Source: an uncultured Oscillospiraceae bacterium (GTDB taxonomy: Bacteria; Bacillota; Clostridia; Oscillospirales; Ruminococcaceae). Taken from it: 64,000 nucleotides of DNA. The notes below the pieces were generated by a model. The model saw only the letters and a list, made by a program, of their open reading frames with translations. It was not told where the DNA came from and did no database searches. Both the position numbers and the translations under genes were made by a program. Positions 32,461 through 41,772 of this stretch are shown here, piece after piece. Where the stretch lies: NCBI GenBank assembly GCA_934526065.1, contig CAKSZX010000004.1:62001-126000 (forward strand), read 5' to 3'. Position 1 is the first letter of the stretch, and each line of letters starts with the position of its first letter.

Positions 32461-34074
32461 ATGCATGTTGCTTTGTACAGAAAATACCGCCCAAAGATTT
32501 TCAGTGAAGTCGTTGGGCAGAAATATGTTGTCGAAGCCCTTAAAAATCAAATTGCAAGCGGTAAAATCGGCCACGCCTTTATTTTTACCGGGGTAAGGGG
32601 AACAGGTAAAACCAGTTGTGCAAAAATTTTTGCAAAAGCTGTAAACTGTTTGCACCCGGTGAACGGTGAGCCGTGTTTGGAGTGCGACATTTGCAAAGGC
32701 ATTGAAAACGAAAGTATTTTCGATGTTACCGAAATGGACGCCGCATCCAACAACTCGGTTGAAGATATCAGAGATGTTTTAAACGAGGTAAATTATCTGC
32801 CAGTTATGGCTAAATATCGTGTGTATATCATAGACGAGGTTCATATGTTATCACCGGCGGCTTTTAATGCCTTATTGAAAACGCTGGAAGAACCGCCGGC
32901 TCATGTTATATTTATTTTAGCCACAACGGAAATACACAAGGTGCCGGCTACAATACTTTCAAGATGTCAGCGCTATGATTTTACAAAACTCACGGTTGAA
33001 CAAATATCAAACTCGCTTTTGGGTATAGCCCAAAAAGAAAATATTTTTTTAACCGACGAGGCATCAAAGATGATTGCCTACCTTGCAGACGGCGCAATGA
33101 GAGATGCAGACTCTATTTTAGATACCTGTATTTCAATGGGCAATACCGTTGATGAAGATGTGGTTTCAAACATTGTGGGCATTTCAAAGGATGATGATTT
33201 ACAGCGGTTTGCCCAAAATTTAATAGCCGGGGACTTTGCCGGTTCTCTGTTAAATCTCCACACTTTGTATGAAAAAAGTGCGGATATGAGGCGACTTTGC
33301 GAAGAAATGATAAGCTATTTCAGCAATATGCTCTTGGCAGGTTTGCCTGCAAGTACCGCCGGGCTGTTGAATATGCCGGAAAAGAAGTTTTCTCGGTTAA
33401 AAGAACTTTCGGTAAACTGTCCCCGGGATTTGATGCCATTTGTTATAAAATCGTTCTCAACTGCTTTGGATGATATATTAAAAGGCAGAGACGCAAAAAT
33501 ATCAATGGACTTGGCGGTATTTAATATTTGCAATCCGACACAGTCTGTACCTGTGCAATCACCCCAAAGGGCAGACAGGGGTAAATCTGTATATCATAAA
33601 ACAGAACAGGTATCTCGGCCAGAGACAAACCCCGGGGCAGAATTAAAATCGGTTGAAAGGGTGGCACCTAAAACCGAGATTGAACCTGTACAAAAGGCGG
33701 AAAAGCCTGGGGAAGAAAGCCAACTTCCTGTATTTACAGACAAACCGATAGAATTTTCTTATTGGAAAGAAGTTGTTGAAAGTTTTAAGCAGACGGATAT
33801 ACCCCTTTACACATTTATAAAAAATTCTGAGGCTTACCTCTATAACGGCATAGTATACATTAAGGGAAACGAAAGCCTAAACGAGTACATCAGAAACAAC
33901 CGTGAAGTAAACGGCATTATCAAAACCGCAATAGCAAATGCCTGCGGAATAAGATATAATATCGGGGGATACAAGAACATTGAAAAACAATTTACCCCTA
34001 AAAAGCATGACAGCTATGATGATATTCTTGCACTCAGAGAATTGGGTGTTGAGATAAATGAATTGGATAAATAA
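32461..34074 (+). CDS. dnaX: DNA polymerase III subunit gamma/tau
   Basis: Clamp-loader ATPase of the replisome. It has 537 residues from the chosen ATG. Walker A is GVRGTGKTS near residue 45, a zinc-binding Cys cluster lies at CLECDIC (about 72-78), Walker B is IIDEVHML, and SRC sensor 1 follows. The C-terminal 180 residues form the tau-like linker with a low-complexity Glu/Pro region and a final binding domain. A GTG at 32452 is in frame but only 2 nt from AAGGAG, so ATG 32461 is used. Adjacent ybaB and recR give the standard operon. Confidence 0.95.
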   Translation: MHVALYRKYRPKIFSEVVGQKYVVEALKNQIASGKIGHAFIFTGVRGTGKTSCAKIFAKAVNCLHPVNGEPCLECDICKGIENESIFDVTEMDAASNNSVEDIRDVLNEVNYLPVMAKYRVYIIDEVHMLSPAAFNALLKTLEEPPAHVIFILATTEIHKVPATILSRCQRYDFTKLTVEQISNSLLGIAQKENIFLTDEASKMIAYLADGAMRDADSILDTCISMGNTVDEDVVSNIVGISKDDDLQRFAQNLIAGDFAGSLLNLHTLYEKSADMRRLCEEMISYFSNMLLAGLPASTAGLLNMPEKKFSRLKELSVNCPRDLMPFVIKSFSTALDDILKGRDAKISMDLAVFNICNPTQSVPVQSPQRADRGKSVYHKTEQVSRPETNPGAELKSVERVAPKTEIEPVQKAEKPGEESQLPVFTDKPIEFSYWKEVVESFKQTDIPLYTFIKNSEAYLYNGIVYIKGNESLNEYIRNNREVNGIIKTAIANACGIRYNIGGYKNIEKQFTPKKHDSYDDILALRELGVEINELDK

Positions 34075-34089
34075 AGGAGAATTTAAAAT

Positions 34090-34437
34090 ATGAAAGCAAG
34101 ATTACCACAGGGTATGGGCGGCGGAGCCCAGAATATGAACCGGATTATCAAACAGGCTCAAAAGATGCAGGACGATATTAAAGCCTTGCAGGAGAGATTG
34201 GACGATACCGAATACACCGGAGAAAGCGGATCAGGTCTTGTTAAGGCAACCGTAAACGGTAAACATGATGTTGTTTCGATTAAAATAGATCCGTCGGCAG
34301 TTGACCCGGAAGATATGGAAATGCTTGAAGACTTGGTTGCCGCAGCGGTAAACGACGCTATTTCCAAGGCAAGAATAGACAATGACACAGAAATGGGTAA
34401 AATCACAGGCGGTTTGAACATTCCGGGAGTTTTGTAA
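34090..34437 (+). CDS. ybaB: YbaB/EbfC nucleoid-associated protein
   Basis: A 115-residue dimeric DNA-binding protein that coats the nucleoid. The N-terminus is Gly-rich (MGGGAQNMN) and leads into the KQAQKMQDDIKALQERL helix. The core has VKATVNGKHDVVSIKIDPSAV, and the C-terminal helix DLVAAAVNDAISKA is typical. It is encoded between dnaX and recR with 15- and 3-nt gaps, so all three share a transcript. Confidence 0.95.
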   Translation: MKARLPQGMGGGAQNMNRIIKQAQKMQDDIKALQERLDDTEYTGESGSGLVKATVNGKHDVVSIKIDPSAVDPEDMEMLEDLVAAAVNDAISKARIDNDTEMGKITGGLNIPGVL

Positions 34438-34440
34438 TCT

Positions 34441-35043
34441 ATGTCACAATACGATGCACAACCTCTGGAAAGGCTGATAAATAACTTTTCACGCCTCAGC
34501 GGTGTGGGCAGGAAAGGCGCCACAAGAATGGCCTATCAAATTTTATCCATGGATAAAAAAGATGCGGAAGAATTTGCACGGTCGATTATTGATGTTCATA
34601 CAAAGATAAAAAGGTGCCCGGTATGCCAAAACTTTACAGATCAGGATATTTGCCCTATATGTTCTTCAACAAAAAGGGATAAAAGTATTATTTGTATAGT
34701 TGAAAATCCGCGAGATGTTTCTACTTTTGAAAAAACAAGGGAATATAAGGGCCTTTATCATGTGTTGCATGGGCTTATTTCACCTCTTGACGGTATAACC
34801 GCAGACCAACTCACAGTTAAGCAGTTGCTTGCAAGGCTTTCTGACGGAGTTGTAAAGGAGGTTATTATGGCTACAAGTCCTACTATTGAGGGGGAGGCCA
34901 CGGCTCTTTATATTTCAAGGCTTATAAAACCTTTGGGTATAAAGGTTACAAGGCTTGCTTACGGCTTGCCTGTGGGTGCCTCTTTGGAATATGCCGACGA
35001 AGTCACATTGTACAGAGCTCTTGAGGGAAGAACCGAAATATAA
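34441..35043 (+). CDS. recR: Recombination protein RecR
   Basis: A 200-residue toroidal DNA-repair protein that works with RecF/RecO to load RecA on gapped DNA. In order it has: the helix-hairpin-helix LSGVGRKGATRMAYQIL (about residues 19-35), a four-Cys zinc finger CPVCQNFTDQDICPIC (about 59-74), a Toprim domain with VENPRDVSTFE and a C-terminal Walker-like region. It is the last gene of the ffs-dnaX-ybaB-recR cluster, followed by a terminator. Confidence 0.97.
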   Translation: MSQYDAQPLERLINNFSRLSGVGRKGATRMAYQILSMDKKDAEEFARSIIDVHTKIKRCPVCQNFTDQDICPICSSTKRDKSIICIVENPRDVSTFEKTREYKGLYHVLHGLISPLDGITADQLTVKQLLARLSDGVVKEVIMATSPTIEGEATALYISRLIKPLGIKVTRLAYGLPVGASLEYADEVTLYRALEGRTEI

Positions 35044-35059
35044 TTTTACATTTTTATCG

Positions 35060-35085
35060 AATCGGCACAACGTGCCGATTTTTTA
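35060..35085 (+). terminator. Terminator after recR
   Basis: AATCGGCAC and GTGCCGATT around a 3-nt loop, followed by six T. Confidence 0.9.
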
Positions 35086-35222
35086 TATCTTAAAGTATTT
35101 TAGTTATAAAATGTTTGTGAGTGTAAAACATTTGTAGCCATTTTTATGAAAATTGTATATTGAAAAATAGCAAATAATAATATAAGATTAAAGCAATAAT
35201 AATTGCGTCAAAGGAGCAAATT

Positions 35223-35657
35223 ATGGCTAAGAAATTTTTACTTGTGGACAGTGATGCCCTGCCCGATGTTTTTTTGAAGGTCGTGCGTGCAAAAGAATTG
35301 CTTGCAGCCGGCAGTGTAAAAAATTTATCCGCCGCCGCAAAGGAAGTGGATATATCAAGAAGTGCTATGTACAAATACAAAGACAAGGTATTTGATGTAA
35401 GCGAGGCGAAAACAGTGGTTGCCGTCCATGTGGTTTTAATGGATGAGACAGGTGCGTTGCAAAACCTCTTGAAGATTATCGCAAGGTACAATGTAAGCAT
35501 AGTTACAATAACGCAGTCTGCCCCGGTTGACGGAACCGCCGCAGTTTCAATCACCATGAAAGTTAAAGATATGGTGGGAGATGTGGACAGCCTTGTAGAA
35601 GAAATGAAACGGCGGAGCTTTGTTGTAACCGCAAAGCGCATTATGCAGGATATTTAA
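35223..35657 (+). CDS. ACT-domain protein (UPF0735/PheB-like)
   Basis: A 144-residue regulatory protein. The N-terminal 60 residues carry a helix-turn-helix-like segment (LSAAAKEVDISRSAMYKYKD), and the C-terminal 75 form an ACT domain (VVAVHVVLMDETGALQNLLKIIA), the amino-acid-binding fold. B. subtilis PheB is the closest named relative. The next gene, 2 nt downstream, is an aspartokinase relative with two ACT modules but a broken kinase domain; the pair may form an amino-acid-sensing unit. Confidence 0.85.
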   Translation: MAKKFLLVDSDALPDVFLKVVRAKELLAAGSVKNLSAAAKEVDISRSAMYKYKDKVFDVSEAKTVVAVHVVLMDETGALQNLLKIIARYNVSIVTITQSAPVDGTAAVSITMKVKDMVGDVDSLVEEMKRRSFVVTAKRIMQDI

Positions 35658-35659
35658 CT

Positions 35660-36631
35660 ATGGCATATTCGGTAAAATATGTTGGCGAATGCCTTAAAAA
35701 CGGAATTGACCTTTACCCCTTGATAGAAAGAGATTTAAAAAAGGGGAATAAGGTTGTTTTGGTTTGCGACCGGGAATATTCCCGCCGGGTGAATTTGCCG
35801 GATATAACCTCGGTTACGGATTTTGAGCGGGTTTACACCTCCGGCAATAAACTGTTTTTGCTTACCGCAGATAAAAATTCAATGATTGTGGGGGCGCAGT
35901 TTGTTTTTGCAAGCGGAATACCGGAGTATCAGATCTACACTAAGTATGACGGGATATACTCGGCAGACCCGTCTGATTCGCCTTTTGCAAGGAGACTGGA
36001 AAAAATAGATTATGACGAAATGCTTGAAATGTGTGCCACCGGCTATAATGCGGTAAACGCCTATGTTGTGGAACTGTGTAAAAAACACGGTGTAGCTTTG
36101 CGTATTTTGTCATATTACGAGCCTAATTCTCTCGGCACTTTGATAAAAGAAGTCATGGGTGTAACGGGGCTTACCGTAAAGGGGATAATCAAAGAGCCGG
36201 ATGTGGCCATTGTTTCTTTGAGAAATATCCCGGATGTAACCGGTATTTGTTATAAAATTTTTAAAGAGGTAAGCGACGCCGGCGTTATTGTGGATATAAT
36301 AAACCTGCCTGCTTCTTTTGACGGAACCGCAGATATGAGTTTTACTGTAAAAAAAGAGGACTTGTCAACGGTTAAAAAGGTTTTGTCCCGGCGAATGGAT
36401 GAGCTTGGCTTTTCCGAAATAATTACCATTGATGAAGTTGCCAAAATTTCGGTTATTGGGGCGGCATTGCGGCTTACAAAGGGCGTTGCGACAAAAGTAT
36501 TTGAAGTTTTGCGGCAAAACAACATAAATTTAATGCTGATAAATACAAGTGAAATAAAAATAGCAGTGGTAATAGATAAAAAGCATGCAAATGTCGCCGT
36601 TGAAAAAATTCACGAAGTTTTCATAGAATAA
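35660..36631 (+). CDS. Aspartokinase-like protein lacking the catalytic N-terminus
   Basis: A 323-residue relative of aspartate kinase. The normal N-terminal KFGGTS nucleotide-binding motif is absent and the kinase domain is about 80 residues short; what remains resembles its end, with KYDGIYSADPSD matching the usual DVDGVYTADP. Two ACT modules follow (about residues 180-230 and 252-320). The frame is intact from a clean ATG, so this looks like a retained regulatory paralogue rather than a pseudogene. It probably binds Lys, Thr or another amino acid; catalysis is unlikely. Coupled to the ACT protein upstream. Confidence 0.75.
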   Translation: MAYSVKYVGECLKNGIDLYPLIERDLKKGNKVVLVCDREYSRRVNLPDITSVTDFERVYTSGNKLFLLTADKNSMIVGAQFVFASGIPEYQIYTKYDGIYSADPSDSPFARRLEKIDYDEMLEMCATGYNAVNAYVVELCKKHGVALRILSYYEPNSLGTLIKEVMGVTGLTVKGIIKEPDVAIVSLRNIPDVTGICYKIFKEVSDAGVIVDIINLPASFDGTADMSFTVKKEDLSTVKKVLSRRMDELGFSEIITIDEVAKISVIGAALRLTKGVATKVFEVLRQNNINLMLINTSEIKIAVVIDKKHANVAVEKIHEVFIE

Positions 36632-36702
36632 GTTTATTTACCGCTTTTTTAAAAAGATAAAATGTGTTATTATAAGATATTATAAAGTTGTCAGGAGATA
36701 GT

Positions 36703-37959
36703 ATGAAAAGAGAAATTATTGCTCCAAATGTTTATTTGACACAACTGCCAAATGAAAAATTTAAACAAAACAGACTTACTGTTTCAATGATTGTTCCAAA
36801 TGATAAGGACAAAGCTACAATGTATGCTATTTTGCCCGGTCTTATGGAAAGAGCTTATGAAGATTACCCTACAATGAGGGAATTTTCCAGAAAGCTTAAT
36901 AAAATGTATGCTGCAAGCCTTTCAGTTTCTTCAACTGTTATCGGCGCCAACAGGTGCATAAGATTTACCATTCAAGGAATTAAAAACGAATATTGCATAG
37001 AAGAAGGAGAGAATTTGCTTTCCGAGCTTTGCGATGTCCTCATCGGTGTCATTTTAAAACCTTGCTTGGAAGAGGGGTCTTTTGTGCGTGAATGGCTGGA
37101 AGTTGAAAAGTTCAAACTTCGTGAGGAAATCGAAGGACAAGTAAACGATAAGAGGAGTTATTGCATAAAAAACGCCAGAAAGCTATTCTTTAAGGACAGC
37201 CCTAACGGAGTTGACAGATTGGGATATCTTGACGAAATCGACACAATAACATCGGAAAATCTTTATGCCTGTTACAAGCAACTGCTTGACAGAGCGAGAA
37301 TAGAAATTTTTATAACCGCAAACAACCGGGATACTGCGATAGCAAAGATGAAAACGGCGTTTTCTTATGAGAGAAAAGCCGACGCCGAAATTTTGCCGAT
37401 TATAGTTGAACCTTGTCTTTCTCGGCCGGAGGAATTCACTGAGCATATGGATACGGTACAGGGCAAAATCTGCCTGCTTTACACAACGCAAAGACAACTT
37501 ACCGAAGAAGAAAGATATCATATGCTTGTTGCAGGCGCACTTTTCGGCGGCACGGCCTCGTCAAGACTTTTTAAAAATGTCCGTGAAAAACAAAGCCTTT
37601 GCTATTACTGTGCCGCAGGATTTAACGGCTTTACATCTTGTATGAGCGTAGATTCCGGGGTAGAGCATCAAAATGCACAAAAAACTGTCCGGGCTATACA
37701 GTACGAGCTTAAAAACACCATTGAAAATGAAATACCTCAAAGAGAAATAGATGAGACAAAGCTCACCATAAAAACAAGTTTGCAATCCAATTATGACGGT
37801 TTGTACGGCCTTGAAGCTTGGTATTTAAACGAAGCTATAAGAGGTACTCTTTTGACGCCGGAGTATGTTATGGAACAGGTTGAAAAAGTTACGGCGGATG
37901 ACATAAGAAATGTTCTTAAACTTTTAAATCTCAATGTTATTTACGCAATATCAAAATAA
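36703..37959 (+). CDS. M16-family peptidase homologue, YmfF-like (non-catalytic partner)
   Basis: A 418-residue protein of the insulinase/processing-peptidase family. No HxxEH zinc motif is present where expected (around GLMERAYEDYP), so this subunit is probably inactive. The C-terminal half keeps the family R/Y-type substrate-binding segment FKNVREKQSLCYY (about residues 289-301). The next gene encodes a homologue with an intact zinc motif; together they resemble the beta/alpha pair of mitochondrial processing peptidase. The frame is open upstream, but CAGGAGA precedes ATG 36703. Confidence 0.88.
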   Translation: MKREIIAPNVYLTQLPNEKFKQNRLTVSMIVPNDKDKATMYAILPGLMERAYEDYPTMREFSRKLNKMYAASLSVSSTVIGANRCIRFTIQGIKNEYCIEEGENLLSELCDVLIGVILKPCLEEGSFVREWLEVEKFKLREEIEGQVNDKRSYCIKNARKLFFKDSPNGVDRLGYLDEIDTITSENLYACYKQLLDRARIEIFITANNRDTAIAKMKTAFSYERKADAEILPIIVEPCLSRPEEFTEHMDTVQGKICLLYTTQRQLTEEERYHMLVAGALFGGTASSRLFKNVREKQSLCYYCAAGFNGFTSCMSVDSGVEHQNAQKTVRAIQYELKNTIENEIPQREIDETKLTIKTSLQSNYDGLYGLEAWYLNEAIRGTLLTPEYVMEQVEKVTADDIRNVLKLLNLNVIYAISK

Positions 37960-37978
37960 CCTGGCGGAAGGTGATAAT

Positions 37979-39253
37979 ATGTCTAAAATAGAAAATAAAA
38001 ATTTAAAAGAAAGTTATGATTTTATTGTAACCGATTGCGGCCTGAGAGTGGCTTGTTACAACATGCCCGGTTACAACGCCGTCCATGCGGTTTTTTCCAC
38101 AAACTTCGGTTCAGTCGACAGAAGTTTTAAAATAGACGGCAAGAGATTTGATATTCCGGCCGGTGTGGCTCACTTTTTGGAACACAAAATGTTTGAAAAC
38201 GAAGACGGAGACGCCTTTGAAAAATATGCAAAAACCGGTGCAAATGCCAACGCTTTTACCAGTTTTGACAAAACTTGCTATATTTTCACCGCAACGGAAA
38301 ATGTAGACGAGTCCTTGGATATTCTCCTTGATTTTGTCACAAAGCCGTATTTTACCCCTCAGACCGTTCAAAAAGAGATGGGCATTATCGGGCAGGAAAT
38401 TAAAATGTATGACGACAGTGCAAACTGGCGTATGCTTTTCGGCCTTTTGGAGGGATTGTATGTAAATCACCCTGTCCGTGACGATATTGCAGGCACTGTG
38501 GAAAGCATAGCGGAAATCGACGATAAATTGTTGTACGATTGTGCAAGAGGTTTCTATTCGCCGTCGCAAATGATACTCTGCGTCGCAGGCAATATCACTA
38601 CCGAACAGGTTCTTGCGGCTTGTCAGCGTGCAGGTTTTACTTCCGACGTGGCCGATGTTGAGAGAATAAGGCCCGAGGAACCGGATGAAATCAATTACAA
38701 GGAAAAGACAATCTATATGCCTATTTCCACACCGTTGGTTGCCGTTGGCTTTAAGGAGAAAATGTCGGTTCCCGTAACTGCAAAAGAAGAGATCATAGGC
38801 GATATTATAATTGATGTTCTCACAGGTTCCACAAGTGAATTGTTTAATAAGTTGTATGACTTGAATATTGTAAACGGTACATTTGAAGGTGAAATTTTCT
38901 CCGGCGATGATTACTACACATCAATCATCTCGGGCGAAACAAATCAGCCTGATTATTTGATAAAAGAAATTGAAACTGCTATACAAAGCCTTAAAATTGA
39001 GGGCATAAGTGAAGAAGATTTTATAACAAGTAAAAATTCTATGTATGGCAATATGATTGAGAGTTTTGAAAATGTGGAAGAAGTTGCCACAAATATGGTA
39101 AATGCGCACTTTAAGGGCAGAACGGTTTATACTTCTTTGGAAGTTCTTTCAAAACTTACTCTTGACGATGTAAACGAACAGTTGAGAAGAATGTTTGACC
39201 CTGACAGAAAGTGCATATTTACGGTTTTGCCGTCGGAGGCAACAGAAGAATGA
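37979..39253 (+). CDS. M16-family zinc peptidase, YmfH-like (catalytic partner)
   Basis: A 424-residue metallopeptidase. The inverted zinc motif H65-F-L-E68-H69 is intact, with the downstream Glu expected in the following helix (GIIGQEIKMYDD). It pairs with the inactive M16 homologue 19 nt upstream. B. subtilis YmfF/YmfH lie in a region needed for a modification of elongation factor P, but the substrate is not settled. Start at ATG 37979, supported by GGAAGGTGAT. The stop overlaps the lgt start (ATGA), giving translational coupling. Confidence 0.9.
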   Translation: MSKIENKNLKESYDFIVTDCGLRVACYNMPGYNAVHAVFSTNFGSVDRSFKIDGKRFDIPAGVAHFLEHKMFENEDGDAFEKYAKTGANANAFTSFDKTCYIFTATENVDESLDILLDFVTKPYFTPQTVQKEMGIIGQEIKMYDDSANWRMLFGLLEGLYVNHPVRDDIAGTVESIAEIDDKLLYDCARGFYSPSQMILCVAGNITTEQVLAACQRAGFTSDVADVERIRPEEPDEINYKEKTIYMPISTPLVAVGFKEKMSVPVTAKEEIIGDIIIDVLTGSTSELFNKLYDLNIVNGTFEGEIFSGDDYYTSIISGETNQPDYLIKEIETAIQSLKIEGISEEDFITSKNSMYGNMIESFENVEEVATNMVNAHFKGRTVYTSLEVLSKLTLDDVNEQLRRMFDPDRKCIFTVLPSEATEE

Positions 39254-40107
39254 TATATCATGTACAGTTTCCGGCTTTGGGGTTGGAATTTACGGTAAAC
39301 CGTGTGGCATTCAGCATTTTCGGCTTAAATATTTATTGGTACGGGGTTCTTATAACCTTGGGTATTGTCCTTTGCGTTATGCTTGGGCTTAAACTCGGCA
39401 ATTATTATAAACTCAACGAAGATGATTTTATTGATGTTATAATGATTTCGGCTTTTTTGGGCATTGTCTGTGCCAGGGTTTACTATGTTATATTTGCTCC
39501 GTTTAAATATGAAAGCCTGTTGGATATGATAAATATCCGTGACGGCGGACTTGCTATTTACGGCGGCATAATCGGCGGATTTTTATTCGGTTACTTGGCC
39601 TGTAAGTGGAAAAAATTTGACTTTCTCACTGTGGCAGATATAGCCGCAACCTGCTTCCCTTTGGGGCAGGCGATAGGCAGATGGGGCAACTTTGTAAATC
39701 AGGAGGCCTTCGGTACAAATACAACTTCAATTTTCGGTATGATAAGCGAGGGCACAACCCGGTATTTGCAAAGCGTAAGCGGAAAATTGGCGTCACAAGG
39801 CATTACCGTTGACCCATCAATGCCGGTGCACCCTACATTTTTATACGAGTCTGTTTGGTGCATAATCGGTTTTGTTCTTTTGCTTTTACACATAAAAAAG
39901 AAAAATTTTAAAGGTGAAAACCTTTGCCTTTATGTTTTTTGGTACGGACTGGGAAGATTTTTTATTGAGGGATTGAGAACCGACAGCCTTGAAACATTTG
40001 GCGGTTTGCGAATGTCACAGCTTGTGGCATTGATTTCGGTTGTGGTTTCCCTTGCGATTCTCATATATATGAACATAAAAATCAAAAAGGAGAAGTCTAA
40101 AAATTGA
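39250..40107 (+). CDS. lgt: Prolipoprotein diacylglyceryl transferase
   Basis: Membrane enzyme transferring diacylglycerol to the lipobox cysteine of prolipoproteins, such as the three lipoproteins in this window. It has 285 residues and about seven membrane helices. Signatures are the GGLAIYGGIIGG stretch (about residues 91-102), GRWGNFVNQEAFG (about 138-150) and the C-terminal RFFIEGLR (about 234-241). The ATG overlaps the upstream stop as ATGA; a longer frame upstream lies inside the M16 gene and lacks homology. Confidence 0.95.
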   Translation: MIYHVQFPALGLEFTVNRVAFSIFGLNIYWYGVLITLGIVLCVMLGLKLGNYYKLNEDDFIDVIMISAFLGIVCARVYYVIFAPFKYESLLDMINIRDGGLAIYGGIIGGFLFGYLACKWKKFDFLTVADIAATCFPLGQAIGRWGNFVNQEAFGTNTTSIFGMISEGTTRYLQSVSGKLASQGITVDPSMPVHPTFLYESVWCIIGFVLLLLHIKKKNFKGENLCLYVFWYGLGRFFIEGLRTDSLETFGGLRMSQLVALISVVVSLAILIYMNIKIKKEKSKN

Positions 40108-40955
40108 CAGATAAGCTGATAAGCGGTAAGGAACTTGCCGCACTGCAAAAAGAAGATATAAAAAAGGAAGTCAGCCGGCTCAATCGGCAGGGTATATATC
40201 CGAAACTTTCCGTTATTATAGTTGGGGACAATCCCCGGAGCCTTACCTATGTAAAGGGAAAACACAAGGATTGTGCCGAATGCGGAATTATTTCCGAAAA
40301 TATCGAAATGCCTGAAAATGTGTCTCAAGATCGGCTTTTGGCTGAAATTGCAAGGCTTAACAATGACGACAGTGTCCACGGCATATTGGTGCAGTTGCCT
40401 CTGCCGGCTCACATAGATGAATACGCCGTTATAAACGCCATAGGCAGCGACAAGGATGTTGACGGTTTTACGGCGCAAAATGTAGGCAATATGTACTTAG
40501 GGCAGGATTGTTTTATACCCTGCACGCCACAGGGATGTATAGACCTTTTGGAGTTCGCCGGAGTTGAAATATCCGGCAAAGACGCCGTTGTAATAGGCCG
40601 CAGTAATATTGTGGGCAGACCTGTAACTCAGCTTTTAACAGAGAGAAATGCCACGGTGACAACTTGCCATTCAAAGACAAAAAATATAGCCGAAAAGATA
40701 AAAAATGCGGATATAGTTGTCTGCTGCGTCGGCAAACGGGGGTATTTAACCGGCGATATGCTGAAAGACGGTGCGGTTGTAATAGATGTGGGCATAAACA
40801 GAAATCGGGACGGAAAGCTCTGCGGCGATGCGGATTTTAATTCCTGCATAGAAGTTGCTTCAAAAATCACTCCGGTGCCCGGGGGCGTAGGCCTTATGAC
40901 AAGAGTAAATTTGCTTAAAAACACCGTAAAAAGCGCAATTCGGCACAATAAGTAA
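40104..40955 (+). CDS. folD: Bifunctional methylenetetrahydrofolate dehydrogenase/cyclohydrolase
   Basis: NADP-dependent enzyme interconverting methylene-, methenyl- and formyl-tetrahydrofolate. It has 283 residues. Motifs are YVKGKHKDCAECGI (about residues 50-63, with the catalytic Lys), GILVQLPLPAHID (about 92-104), the NADP site VVIGRSNIVGRP and the C-terminal PVPGGVGLMTRVNL. TTG start overlapping the lgt stop by 4 nt; GGAG lies about 11 nt upstream. Cotranscription with lgt and the M16 pair is probably a packing effect rather than a pathway. Confidence 0.95.
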   Translation: MTDKLISGKELAALQKEDIKKEVSRLNRQGIYPKLSVIIVGDNPRSLTYVKGKHKDCAECGIISENIEMPENVSQDRLLAEIARLNNDDSVHGILVQLPLPAHIDEYAVINAIGSDKDVDGFTAQNVGNMYLGQDCFIPCTPQGCIDLLEFAGVEISGKDAVVIGRSNIVGRPVTQLLTERNATVTTCHSKTKNIAEKIKNADIVVCCVGKRGYLTGDMLKDGAVVIDVGINRNRDGKLCGDADFNSCIEVASKITPVPGGVGLMTRVNLLKNTVKSAIRHNK

Positions 40956-41053
40956 GTTTTAAAAAACAGGGGAATGTTCACAGAAGATTATAACTTAAAA
41001 TCAAAAATACTTTGAAAATATTATATAAATCGCAAATATTTTGAAATTTTCAG

Positions 41054-41082
41054 TTGACATTTTTCCACACACATGATAAAAT
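41054..41082 (+). promoter_or_regulatory. Sigma-A promoter for rplU-rpmA
   Basis: Consensus TTGACA (41054-41059), a 17-bp spacer and TAAAAT (41077-41082), giving a leader of about 80 nt. Confidence 0.8.
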
Positions 41083-41089
41083 TAACTTA

Positions 41090-41165
41090 CCGCATGTAAA
41101 AGGTTTGTTTAAGTTGCAATTTTTCGTTGCACACCCGGTTCAGCGAGTCTTAATTTTGAGAGGGT
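41090..41165 (+). promoter_or_regulatory. L21 leader (ribosomal protein autoregulatory RNA)
   Basis: The leader before rplU has a short TTGCAA/TTGCA(C) stem (around 41113-41130), then ACACCCGGTTCAGCGAGTCTT-type sequence and a TTAATTTTGAGAGGG end, resembling the L21 leader found before rplU in Firmicutes, thought to let L21 repress its own operon. The match is from memory of the motif and needs a covariance search. Confidence 0.6.
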
Positions 41166-41170
41166 ATAAT

Positions 41171-41482
41171 ATGAAAGCAGTATTTGTTACTGGCGGCAAA
41201 CAGTACGCTGTTTGCGAAGGCGATGTAGTTTACATCGAAAAACTTAACGCACAGGCTGACGAAACAGTTACTTTTGAAGAAGTTTTGTTCGTAGGCGAAG
41301 GCGCAGAGGCAAAATTCGGTACACCTGTTGTTGAAGGTGCAAAGGTTGAAGCTAAGGTTATCAAGAATGGTAAAGGCAAAAAGCTCAACATTATCACATA
41401 CAAGCCGAAGAAGGGCTCAGCAAGAAGAATGGGCCACAGACAGCCTTACACAAAGGTTGAAATCACAAAAATTATCGGTTAA
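41171..41482 (+). CDS. rplU: Ribosomal protein L21
   Basis: A 103-residue 50S subunit protein binding 23S rRNA. The [17 protein letters not shown] start, the central [15 protein letters not shown] region and the basic C-terminus with [19 protein letters not shown] (about residues 79-97) are typical. The ATG at 41171 follows GAGAGGG. L27 starts 23 nt downstream. In most Firmicutes a gene for the protease Prp lies between L21 and L27; it is absent here. Confidence 0.96.
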   Translation: MKAVFVTGGKQYAVCEGDVVYIEKLNAQADETVTFEEVLFVGEGAEAKFGTPVVEGAKVEAKVIKNGKGKKLNIITYKPKKGSARRMGHRQPYTKVEITKIIG

Positions 41483-41505
41483 TTTTCTAAGGGAGGAATT
41501 GAATA

Positions 41506-41760
41506 ATGGCACATAAGAAGGGCGTTAGTTCTACTAAGAACGGTCGTGACTCAGAGTCAAAGAGACTTGGTGCAAAGAGAGCAGATGGTCAGTTTGTAAA
41601 GGCCGGCAACATCTTGGTTCGTCAGAGAGGTACTCACATTCACCCGGGCGAAAATGTAGGTCGTGGCAGTGATGACACTTTGTTCGCACTTGTAGACGGT
41701 ACAGTAAAGTTTGAAAGACGTGGCCGTGACAAGAAGCAGGTTAGCGTTTACGCTAAGTAA
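41506..41760 (+). CDS. rpmA: Ribosomal protein L27
   Basis: An 84-residue 50S subunit protein whose N-terminus reaches the peptidyl transferase centre. It begins directly [20 protein letters not shown], without the cleavable N-terminal extension found in staphylococci, bacilli and many clostridia. That fits the missing prp gene, since no processing would be needed. Strong GGGAGG ribosome-binding site; terminator after it. Confidence 0.97.
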   Translation: MAHKKGVSSTKNGRDSESKRLGAKRADGQFVKAGNILVRQRGTHIHPGENVGRGSDDTLFALVDGTVKFERRGRDKKQVSVYAK

Positions 41761-41772
41761 TTTATAACATGT

